Positions 7,101 through 13,461 of a DNA stretch of 13,461 bases are shown piece by piece (the first letter of the stretch is position 1; every line of letters begins with the position of its first letter). This DNA is from an uncultured Lachnospiraceae bacterium (GTDB taxonomy: Bacteria; Bacillota; Clostridia; Lachnospirales; Lachnospiraceae). The DNA is taken from the NCBI GenBank assembly GCA_947177925.1, contig CAMWWJ010000056.1, positions 1 through 13,461 of the forward strand, given 5' to 3'. The position numbers were made by a program, and so were the translations under genes. The notes under the pieces were generated by a model. That model searched no databases. It saw nothing but the letters and a program-made list of their open reading frames with translations, and was not told where the DNA came from.

Positions 7101-9579
7101 AACCAAGAAAAACACTATATCTGATGAAACTTTATATGGCTTTTCCTTTCCTGCAGAGCCTGCTTTCTTTACTCCAAATATGGCTGTGCTTTGTACAGTA
7201 AAGGCAGTGCTTGTCTTTTGCGCCACCTGGGGGACAATAGGAGGGCTTCTTTCGGCCTTTTCCGTTCCGTATAATGCTGCCCTTGTAATGGCGGTACTTT
7301 TGCTGCTTTCCTTTATTCTGGCATTTTTACACTATAATGCAGTCATATTCAATACGGTATATCCTGTTCTTTTTGTGATATTTACCTATTCCATCATCCA
7401 ATGCCGTGTCATTGCCAACAGTGGGTTTCAATCCTTTATTTCTGTTTTATTTGAAGAATACAGCTCCTATTTCAACTTATCCTTAAGCAGGGAAGTAACA
7501 GTGGGCTTTGGCGACCAGTATCTTGCCGTAACCGTTGCCTCCATATTTGTAGGCTTTTTTCTCGCCCTGCTTTTGAACATCGCTATTTCCACTTATATGA
7601 GCCTGTTTCTTACGTTGGCGCTGACATTTCCTTTTTTACAGCTTGCCATATACATAGAAAAGTATCCGGATATTCCGTTTCTGTTCTTTATACTGTCTTC
7701 TTATGTAGTAGTTGGCATATTGGGGCGAAGCCAGCACCATGACCTCCCATTAAAAAAGAAAAAAAGAGTCTTTTTTCAGGTTACGAAAAAAAAGCTGAAA
7801 GAAAGCTCCTACACACTGCACAACTACAGGGCAAATGGTACTATCCTCTTGGAAACTGCCACCCGCCTGGGGCTTTTATCCGCCTTATTCATCATAGCTT
7901 CTTATTCCCTGTTGACCAATCATGATGCCCAGCAGACTGTTTCCAACGGCCTGAAGGCAAAAACCGATGAATATTTGAAGATTTTTGTCCAGTCTGGCTT
8001 ATCAGGCTTTTTTGACCGCTATTCTGCCACTGGCGGCATCAGCGGCGGTAAGCTTGGAGGCGTCAGCGCCGTCCGTCCGGATTACCAGCCTGATTTAAGG
8101 ATTACTTTTGCTCCTTACAGCTATGATACTATTTATTTAAAAGCCTTTACAGGTGCCGATTATACAGGAAGCGAATGGCTCCCTCCTGCTCATCTGGAAG
8201 ACTCCGTCAGGAAAATGTTTGGAAGTGACTATCCGGAATTTTTAGAATACAGTGCTGGTATCGAAGGAAAAAGGCTTGCTTATTTATTTGAACATTCCGG
8301 CAATAATTTGAAAGGACGGATGAAAATTGAAAATTTAGATGCCGGTGTGGATTATTTGTATCTGCCTTATTACACTAACAGCATATCCGGTCAATATCAG
8401 ACAGAACAAAGTATTTTTTCTGGCTCCCTTCCTGTAGGCAGCACCTTGGAGGTTTCCTATTATCCTCCTGTAAATGCCGGACTTTTAACCGGAAGCTTCA
8501 GCGAAACCGCAATCCCGGAATTGTCTTCTTCCTTTCCTCTGAATGCAGACAAACAGGAAGAATCCTATTGTGAAATCTATGATATGAACAGCCAGATTTA
8601 CTACAAGAGCATTCCCTCTTCCTTAGAACCTTCTTTAGAAAAGATCCGGTATGAAATCGGAACGGTAGAGCTTTTAGAAGATCAAATATTGTTGATTCAG
8701 GATTATTTTAACGAGAATTATATCTATTCCATGAATCCCGGCACAACACCTATGAACGAAGATTTTATTAGTTACTTTTTAATGCACCAGAAGCAGGGCT
8801 ATTGTGCTCATTTTGCATCAGCTGCCACAATGCTCTTTCGTTCCTATGGATATCCTGCCAGATATGTGGAAGGTTATGTGATTACCTTTCAGGATATGGC
8901 TAATGCCCAGGCTATTGAGGAAAGATACGAAGATTATCTACAGGGAGAAAGCCCCCTTGGCAGGACAGGTGTCATCAAAGCGGAAATAACAGACGGAAAT
9001 GCCCATGCCTGGGTAGAAGTTTACAAGGAAGGCTTTGGTTGGATTCCCGTGGAAGTTACTCCTCCCTCTTCCGAAGCAGACAACACTTATTCCGATTTCT
9101 GGGATGTGTTCTCAGGGCTGTTTTCCATATCGGGAACCCCAAATATCACTGCAAACAATACTACCGTAGAAACCGAACCAAATAGATGGGATTCCTTTTT
9201 AAGCAGCACCGATCTGATTGCCGGTCCCATCCTTTTACTGGCAGCCGCCCTGCTGTTGATTCCGCTCCTGCTTAAGCTGCTTCTACAATTGTTTGTACTG
9301 CTTAAAATCCGGATATCCTTCTCCAAGGGAGATTACGTACCAATGATTTCTCATTTATACAAAAAACTAATTACAAGGTTGAAAAAGAAGAAGCTGTCAG
9401 GAGAGCACTCTCCTACACCGGAACAGTTAAAAAATCTTTTGATTTCTCTGTCCTTACCTTCTCCCGAAGAATATACAAGGCTTCTGGAAAAGGGATGCTT
9501 TTCAAAAGAAGGCTTATCCAGAGAACAGGTTCTTGAATTGAAAAAAATGACCAGACTGTTTATAAAAAGGATTGGTTAG
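7087..9579 (+). CDS. Transglutaminase-like membrane protein (TgpA-like, DUF3488/DUF4129-type architecture)
   Basis: An 830-aa protein. Six or seven hydrophobic segments fill the N-terminal third (about 28-55, 60-80, 82-108, 140-165, 170-190, 195-212, 258-275). A long extracytoplasmic region follows with the transglutaminase core: catalytic Cys573 in QGYCAHFASAATMLFR, His640 in NAHAWVEVY, and Glu656 in WIPVEVTPP at the acidic position, where Asp or Glu is usual. Next come one C-terminal membrane segment (about 712-740) and a cytoplasmic tail. Family members are cysteine hydrolase or transferase folds working at the cell envelope; the substrate is unknown. The ATG at 7087 has AAGGAG 6 nt upstream and overlaps the DUF58 gene by 14 nt. 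The last codons and TAG lie inside the terminator stem and overlap the convergent TetR gene by 4 nt. The triad is intact, so it is likely active. Confidence 0.93.
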   Translation: MFFPKTKKNTISDETLYGFSFPAEPAFFTPNMAVLCTVKAVLVFCATWGTIGGLLSAFSVPYNAALVMAVLLLLSFILAFLHYNAVIFNTVYPVLFVIFTYSIIQCRVIANSGFQSFISVLFEEYSSYFNLSLSREVTVGFGDQYLAVTVASIFVGFFLALLLNIAISTYMSLFLTLALTFPFLQLAIYIEKYPDIPFLFFILSSYVVVGILGRSQHHDLPLKKKKRVFFQVTKKKLKESSYTLHNYRANGTILLETATRLGLLSALFIIASYSLLTNHDAQQTVSNGLKAKTDEYLKIFVQSGLSGFFDRYSATGGISGGKLGGVSAVRPDYQPDLRITFAPYSYDTIYLKAFTGADYTGSEWLPPAHLEDSVRKMFGSDYPEFLEYSAGIEGKRLAYLFEHSGNNLKGRMKIENLDAGVDYLYLPYYTNSISGQYQTEQSIFSGSLPVGSTLEVSYYPPVNAGLLTGSFSETAIPELSSSFPLNADKQEESYCEIYDMNSQIYYKSIPSSLEPSLEKIRYEIGTVELLEDQILLIQDYFNENYIYSMNPGTTPMNEDFISYFLMHQKQGYCAHFASAATMLFRSYGYPARYVEGYVITFQDMANAQAIEERYEDYLQGESPLGRTGVIKAEITDGNAHAWVEVYKEGFGWIPVEVTPPSSEADNTYSDFWDVFSGLFSISGTPNITANNTTVETEPNRWDSFLSSTDLIAGPILLLAAALLLIPLLLKLLLQLFVLLKIRISFSKGDYVPMISHLYKKLITRLKKKKLSGEHSPTPEQLKNLLISLSLPSPEEYTRLLEKGCFSKEGLSREQVLELKKMTRLFIKRIG

Positions 9580-9599
9580 CTCTCGCTAACCAATCCTTT
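9566..9599. terminator. Bidirectional terminator formed from the ends of two convergent genes
   Basis: AAAGGATTGGTTAGC (9566-9580) and GCTAACCAATCCTTT (9585-9599) form a perfect 15-bp stem with loop TCTC on the plus strand, GAGA (a GNRA-type tetraloop) on the minus strand. The T-run is better for the minus-strand gene (TTTTT, 9568-9564) than for the plus strand (TTT). Both stop codons, TAG at 9577-9579 (+) and TAA at 9578-9576 (-), lie within the left arm. Confidence 0.85.
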
Positions 9600-10160
9600 C
9601 ATCATATAAAGTATTTCCCTGTTTACCGTCTCTTCCGTAATTCCCATTGTCCGGGCACAAACCTTTAGACCTTCCAGCACATACATCATATTTCTGGCAG
9701 CCCCTAATGGGTCATCACAAATAAATTCTCCCGTTTCCACTCCATCTATAATCAACTGCTGGATAATCTTCACTGCGCTGTTAAATTGAATACGCACCTG
9801 ATTTTCCTTTTTGGGTATCTGATTAGTAAAGAAGAATTCATATATGGCAACGGTCAGATTTTCTCCTTTATTCAGAATTTCTTTTTTTTGTTCCTTTAAG
9901 AATAAGGCAAGAATGTCTGCTCCAGTACTATCCTCCGTCATGGCCTGGGAAAAAGTATCATCCGCCTCTTCACCTTCCAGCCTTAATACTTCCAGAAAGA
10001 TTTCTTTTGTACTTCCAAAATATAAATAAAGACCTCCCCGGCTGATTTGACAGGCATCTATAATATCCTGCATGGTAACACTCTTAAATCCCTTTTTGGC
10101 AAAAACTTCTTTTGCCCTGGCTAATATGTATTGCTTTTTTTGTATTGATTTATCACCCAT
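9576..10160 (-). CDS. TetR/AcrR family transcriptional regulator
   Basis: A 194-aa one-component repressor-type regulator. The N-terminal 50 residues are a textbook TetR DNA-binding domain: AKEVFAKKGFKSVTMQDI followed by ACQISRGGLYLYFGSTKEIF, with the HTH at about 27-50. The remainder is the helical ligand-binding and dimerisation domain, which shows no clue to its ligand. It starts 12 nt after the stop of the 214-aa gene, with an AGAGGA ribosome binding site in the overlap zone, so the two are co-transcribed and the regulator may control its own operon. Its 3' end is convergent with the transglutaminase gene and encodes the terminator hairpin (C-terminal residues GLVSES). Possible targets nearby are its own promoter and the divergent 756-aa gene. 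Confidence 0.93.
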   Translation of the reverse strand: MGDKSIQKKQYILARAKEVFAKKGFKSVTMQDIIDACQISRGGLYLYFGSTKEIFLEVLRLEGEEADDTFSQAMTEDSTGADILALFLKEQKKEILNKGENLTVAIYEFFFTNQIPKKENQVRIQFNSAVKIIQQLIIDGVETGEFICDDPLGAARNMMYVLEGLKVCARTMGITEETVNREILYMMKGLVSES

Positions 10161-10172
10161 TTTCTTATCCTC

Positions 10173-10817
10173 TTATTCAGCCTCCAAAATGCGGCGGATT
10201 TCCTCTAAGGACAGCTCTTCTTCATCCTCTTCCAGCCCGGTTACAGACGAATTCAACGCTTCCCCATCAATCGGTTTGGCTGCCATTTCCGGCTGCTCTG
10301 CTGCTTCCCCATAGACCGGCTCTACTGCCTCATTCAAGATACTTTCCTCGCCTTCCATTACAATTGGTTTGTCCCAAAATTCAATGATTTCTCTTGTCTT
10401 TTTCAATACCCTGAGAAAAATCTCATATTCCACTCCATTTTTCCAGTAAATGGATTTGGTCATTCCTCCAAGCACATAGCGGGACATAATGCCGCACAAA
10501 ACTCCCATATGCATAATATCAGCTCTGTCAATCGCCCTCCATTCATCCTCAAAGGTTTTCAAGCGGTTCCTTGTATATACGTACTGATAATTTTTATCCA
10601 TATAATTGGTCATGGAAACATCATTGATAAATGACAGCAGGGTCCCGTCATACACCGGAATGGAAAAGCTCTGCTTTACTTCTCCCTCTCCTTTATAAGA
10701 ATGAGATACCGTCTGTCCAGTCTGTTTCTCAAGCCACGGAATATACCGAATCAGGTATTCGATGGTAGGCTTGAATTTCTCGATGATTTCCTCTCTGCTC
10801 TCTTTTACATTGTCCAT
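10173..10817 (-). CDS. Uncharacterised protein with an acidic C-terminal tail (214 aa), co-transcribed with TetR
   Basis: I do not recognise it firmly. The N-terminal 150 residues look like a folded alpha/beta unit: IEYLIRYIPWLEKQTG (about 19-34), then FSIPVYDGTLLSFINDV, then a helical stretch MHMGVLCGIMSRYVLGG (about 101-117) followed by WKNGVEYEIFLRVLKKTREI. This order (short helix, 'PVY' strand, helix, then a hydrophobic helix followed by a G-x-x-x-x-x-L-x-x-L segment) faintly recalls DUF6508 proteins, but that is memory-level inference. Residues about 155-214 are low-complexity and acidic, ending EEDEEELSLEEIRRILEAE, probably a disordered tail with a final helix. There is no signal peptide or membrane segment. 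Start: ATG at 10817 with GGGAGGG 6-7 nt upstream. A GTG at 10871 would add 18 residues but has no ribosome binding site. It is the first gene of an operon with TetR. Confidence 0.8.
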   Translation of the reverse strand: MDNVKESREEIIEKFKPTIEYLIRYIPWLEKQTGQTVSHSYKGEGEVKQSFSIPVYDGTLLSFINDVSMTNYMDKNYQYVYTRNRLKTFEDEWRAIDRADIMHMGVLCGIMSRYVLGGMTKSIYWKNGVEYEIFLRVLKKTREIIEFWDKPIVMEGEESILNEAVEPVYGEAAEQPEMAAKPIDGEALNSSVTGLEEDEEELSLEEIRRILEAE

Positions 10818-10880
10818 GCTGTACCCTCCCAAAAACCAGTCTGATAAGTTAAAATATGACACACTAATCACTTTCTATTT

Positions 10881-10889
10881 ATTTTAGCA
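10881..10889 (-). promoter_or_regulatory. Extended -10 promoter for the 214-aa/TetR operon
   Basis: Minus strand TGCTAAAAT (10889-10881) is identical to the extended -10 of the MoxR operon promoter. No good -35 is present at the right distance, which an extended -10 can tolerate. The predicted leader is about 55 nt. Confidence 0.45.
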
Positions 10890-10935
10890 TAAATTTATAA
10901 AAAGTACAGTAAAAACCAATATTATCACATTATTA

Positions 10936-10966
10936 TTGAGATTTTTTTCATGGAATATGCTATACT
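10936..10966 (+). promoter_or_regulatory. Promoter of the 756-aa gene
   Basis: TATACT (10961-10966) with an extended TG (TGCTATACT, 10958-10966). The best -35 match is TTGAGA (10936-10941), at a long 19-bp spacing. The predicted leader is about 50 nt, ending in the ribosome binding site AGAGGA (11015-11020). Confidence 0.5.
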
Positions 10967-10971
10967 ATATT

Positions 10972-10990
10972 TGTTCTTTTCGTATGAACA
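10972..10990 (+). promoter_or_regulatory. Candidate operator at the transcription start of the 756-aa gene
   Basis: TGTTC (10972-10976) and GAACA (10986-10990) form an inverted repeat with a 9-nt spacer, placed right at the expected start of transcription. The size (19 bp) fits a TetR-type site, and a TetR gene is divergently encoded nearby. The arms are only 5 bp, so chance is possible. Confidence 0.25.
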
Positions 10991-11026
10991 TTAAAAACAA
11001 AACCTACAAGGAATAGAGGAAACATT

Positions 11027-13297
11027 ATGCCAAATATTTCAATCAAAAAAGGAACTATTATTTATAAAAAAGGAGCTGCCATCACTACCATAAGCCGAAT
11101 CATCAGCGGAAAGGTAAGGATGGTCTGTGCCTGTGGTGAAATCTCATTATCCAAAGATGATGTGCTAGGTGCCGTGGATCTGAGTACTATGGTGCATAGC
11201 TGTACCTATATTACAGTAGAGGATACGGTTCTCTCCACCCATGTCTTTCATGCCCAAAAGGAGCTTGCCGCCTTTTTGACCGAAGACGAAACACTTACCA
11301 TATCACTTTTGAGAAGCTCTGTGAAGCAGATTTGTTCTGCCCTGGATGAAGAAGTCTTCTTTCAATACGAATGCAACAACATGTATTCCTATTTATCAAA
11401 AAGCTATGAAGAATATAAAAACCTTTGCAGTAAATATGCCGTACCTGTAAAAGCTCTTCCCGGACTTTTGGAGGTGAAACCGTTCCATTTAGAGGATGAC
11501 ATTCCGGAATGGCTGAGTGTTTATTATGAAGAATCCACCGCTATGCTTTCAGGTCCTGCTGCCACTGCCTTTTTTCAATATCCCAACTTAAATGCCGGTT
11601 ATCTTCTGCACTTTTGTGAAGATTTCCATACGTTACTGGGAGCCTGCAGCGAAATGGCGGAATACCGCTCGAATCTCTCTTTCCTTTTAATGAATAAAAA
11701 CGGCATGGACTTATTTGATTTATATACAAATCTTTTGTTCCGTGTCATGCGGGACGGCATTGATGCCATGTCCTTATCCGCTACTATTTCTACTATCCTG
11801 ATCCATATAGAAAGCATTCCTTCCTTCAACAAGGAACTTTATCAGGCACGGGTACAGGAATACAAAAACACTCTTGAAAACATTGAAGAAGAATTAGCAA
11901 CAGGTGTTACGGCCTCTGCTTCCTTAAATGATGCTTCCCTGCAGAATTCCTTAGATACCATTTTAAAGTATGCCAATTGCAGCGATGAAACCAGCCTCTC
12001 CTTTAAACGGGCTATTTCCGCTTATAAAAAGCACATGGACAAAAGCGCCACTACTGATGAGCTACGGGCCTTGCGCAGGGAAATCACTTCGCTGTTTTAT
12101 GAAATATACACCCTTGCATTTCAGGCAAGCACCCGTGATAAAAACGTTCCTACCATATTGAAAATGTTTCTCAAATTTGGATATGTGGATGAGGAACTGG
12201 CTGGCGCCGAAAATGCCTCCTTTTTATATTCCATTGCGGATTCTTATACCGGGAACAAGAAATATCACGTATACACTATATTTGACTGGCTAAATGAAAT
12301 TCATCAGGGCAATAAAGAACCACGCCGAAATGAGTTTGATGTGGATTATGTGGGCTATGTTCATGAAATGAAAACCTCCGGCAAAATTGATGCCAACAAA
12401 GAAAAGGAACTGTTATCCGATACCAATGAGAAGGTTCTGTTTGAAATAAGAAATATGTTTACTCTTGCCAATAAAATGACTTCCGGAAGAATCGCTACCT
12501 TTACACCGGTTTTTTCCGAGCATACTGTGCTTTCTTCCTTAGAATCCATTTTGGCAACTCCGGAAAAAATAGCGGCTTCCCTCATACAAATACAAAAAAT
12601 TGACTATTCCGCTTTTTACCGGGATGCTCTCTTTTATGATGCTTCCCTTCCCATTCCTAAGGAAAACATAAAAAGAAAAATCCTTCCGGATATTATCTTA
12701 ATGCCTAATATGGGCAACCGTGGCGTTATGTGGCAGGAATTAGAAGGCAAATCCAGAAGTACTCCCGCCTGCTATATTCTCCCTACCTTTTGCCAGGAAG
12801 AGTTGGCTCTCCTGCTTCTTAGGGCTACCGGCGAATACCGCTGGGAAATCTGCCGCCGCACCCAGGGAGCCAGATGGAACGATTTGTCAGATCCTTCTCT
12901 TACCAGCGAATACTTTGATTATGTACAGTTTTATCGGAAAAACAACGAATTGTCTCCGGATGCCAAGGAGAAAATCAAAACTGCCCTTACCAAAGCACGG
13001 AACAGTTTTAAGGAAATGTTTGTAAACGACTATATTATCTGGGTGCTTTATGAAGGAAAAGGCTCTCCTCGTATGAATAAGGTGGTAAGGAGAATCTTAT
13101 TTACTTACTGTCCTTTCCCACAGGCTGTCAGGGATCAGTTGAAAAGCAATCCCCTTTACGGCGAAATTATGGAAAAGTGGCAGATAAAGAGGGCGCAGGA
13201 AAATCATCGTCTTTCCAATATACTGAAACGGCTGGAAAATTCCGGCATTGAGATTCCAAAGGAGCTGCAGGCGCAGCAGGCTTTTTTGAATATGTGA
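11027..13297 (+). CDS. Large uncharacterised protein with degenerate cyclic-nucleotide-binding-like N-terminus (756 aa)
   Basis: Residues about 1-95 follow the CRP/cNMP-binding jelly-roll pattern: KKGTIIYKKGAAITTISRII (7-26), SGKVRM (27-32), a short strand, then VLGAVDLSTMVHSCTYITV (46-64), where the phosphate-binding cassette should be. The usual G-E and R-T/S-A residues are missing (GAVD; H-S-C-T), so cAMP binding is doubtful. No HTH or enzymatic domain follows. The remaining 650 residues are mostly helical and soluble, with a coiled stretch at about 270-295. A striking C-terminal block holds GVMWQELEGKSRSTPA (566-581), RWEICRRTQGARWND (605-619), LTSEYFDYVQFYRKN (625-639) and TYCPFP (693-698); its density of W, C, R and Y suggests a conserved functional core. 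I recall similar large cNMP-like proteins in spirochaetes and Lachnospiraceae, without known function. The ATG is 6 nt after AGAGGA. It is divergent from the 214-aa/TetR operon and complete in length. Confidence 0.85.
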   Translation: MPNISIKKGTIIYKKGAAITTISRIISGKVRMVCACGEISLSKDDVLGAVDLSTMVHSCTYITVEDTVLSTHVFHAQKELAAFLTEDETLTISLLRSSVKQICSALDEEVFFQYECNNMYSYLSKSYEEYKNLCSKYAVPVKALPGLLEVKPFHLEDDIPEWLSVYYEESTAMLSGPAATAFFQYPNLNAGYLLHFCEDFHTLLGACSEMAEYRSNLSFLLMNKNGMDLFDLYTNLLFRVMRDGIDAMSLSATISTILIHIESIPSFNKELYQARVQEYKNTLENIEEELATGVTASASLNDASLQNSLDTILKYANCSDETSLSFKRAISAYKKHMDKSATTDELRALRREITSLFYEIYTLAFQASTRDKNVPTILKMFLKFGYVDEELAGAENASFLYSIADSYTGNKKYHVYTIFDWLNEIHQGNKEPRRNEFDVDYVGYVHEMKTSGKIDANKEKELLSDTNEKVLFEIRNMFTLANKMTSGRIATFTPVFSEHTVLSSLESILATPEKIAASLIQIQKIDYSAFYRDALFYDASLPIPKENIKRKILPDIILMPNMGNRGVMWQELEGKSRSTPACYILPTFCQEELALLLLRATGEYRWEICRRTQGARWNDLSDPSLTSEYFDYVQFYRKNNELSPDAKEKIKTALTKARNSFKEMFVNDYIIWVLYEGKGSPRMNKVVRRILFTYCPFPQAVRDQLKSNPLYGEIMEKWQIKRAQENHRLSNILKRLENSGIEIPKELQAQQAFLNM

Positions 13298-13331
13298 TGG
13301 TTGAATTGTGATTGTTTAGAAAGGTATTGGA

Positions 13332-13421
13332 ATGCAGGACGTAGGAGCAGGCATATCCATACCCGGTGGCAGGGGCAGCTTCCTGTTAGAAAACTCTTAT
13401 GGGCACGTTCGCACTCTATGA
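13332..13421 (+). other. Possible short peptide frame (29 codons) downstream of the 756-aa gene
   Basis: An ATG at 13332 with AAAGG about 7 nt upstream opens a frame beginning MQDVGAGISIPGGRGSFLLE and ending in TGA at the foot of the terminal hairpin. A second frame starting at 13399 (MGTFALYEDAAVLTHQ...) passes through the hairpin and is open at the window edge. This stretch is more GC-rich than the other spacers. It may be an intergenic repeat rather than a gene. Confidence 0.2.
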
Positions 13422-13422
13422 A

Positions 13423-13461
13423 GACGCAGCGGTACTAACGCACCAAAATACGGTGCGTAAG
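13423..13461 (+). repeat. Left part of a long hairpin cut by the window edge
   Basis: ACGCACC (13438-13444) pairs with GGTGCGT (13452-13458) around a 7-nt loop. After one A/A mismatch the pairing resumes with CT (13435-13436) and AG (13460-13461), exactly where the window stops. The unpaired left flank GACGCAGCGGTACT (13423-13436) looks like the rest of a longer arm. It could be the terminator of the 756-aa gene or part of a dispersed palindromic repeat. Confidence 0.5.

Noticed and set aside
10889..10898. Perfect palindrome ATAAATTTAT in the divergent spacer as a TetR operator
   Set aside because: It consists only of A and T in an AT-rich spacer, so it is expected by chance and has low information as an operator.

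Overview
The window looks like a chromosomal segment from a low-to-moderate GC Firmicute, most likely a gut clostridium of the Lachnospiraceae. The grounds are the Shine-Dalgarno-rich starts (AGGAGG-type, with TTG and GTG starts in use), the SigA-like extended -10 promoters, the protein families present and the AT-rich spacers. No rRNA, tRNA, CRISPR array, transposase or phage gene is visible. Taxonomy is inferred from gene content and style only.

Layout from left to right. Bases 1-205 hold no convincing gene, only two very short frames running off the left edge. Bases 165-1124 hold an AT-rich two-gene cassette on the minus strand: a 50-aa small protein (784-936) followed by a GNAT acetyltransferase (206-742). 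It has its own promoter, an inverted-repeat operator over the -35 box and a terminator overlapping the last stop codon. It reads as a GNAT-type toxin-antitoxin locus. Bases 1217-4898 are a minus-strand run of three genes: a conserved 69-aa small protein, a YyaL/SPATA20-type thioredoxin-domain protein and a MATE efflux transporter.

After a divergent promoter region (4899-5102), bases 5103-9579 form a tight plus-strand operon: MoxR-type AAA+ ATPase, DUF58 protein, and a membrane-anchored transglutaminase-like protein. This trio recurs in many bacteria and is thought to act at the cell envelope: a chaperone-like ATPase, a DUF58 partner, and a transglutaminase-fold enzyme with its catalytic domain predicted outside the membrane. 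The operon ends in a perfect 15-bp hairpin that also encodes the C-termini of two convergent genes.

Bases 9576-10817 carry a minus-strand pair: a 214-aa protein of unknown function with an acidic tail, then a TetR regulator. Divergent from it, 11027-13297 encodes a 756-aa protein with a degenerate cyclic-nucleotide-binding-like N-terminus and a large, motif-rich but uncharacterised C-terminal region. This is the least explained and most interesting gene here. The last 160 bases hold a short peptide-like frame and the left part of a strong hairpin cut by the window edge.
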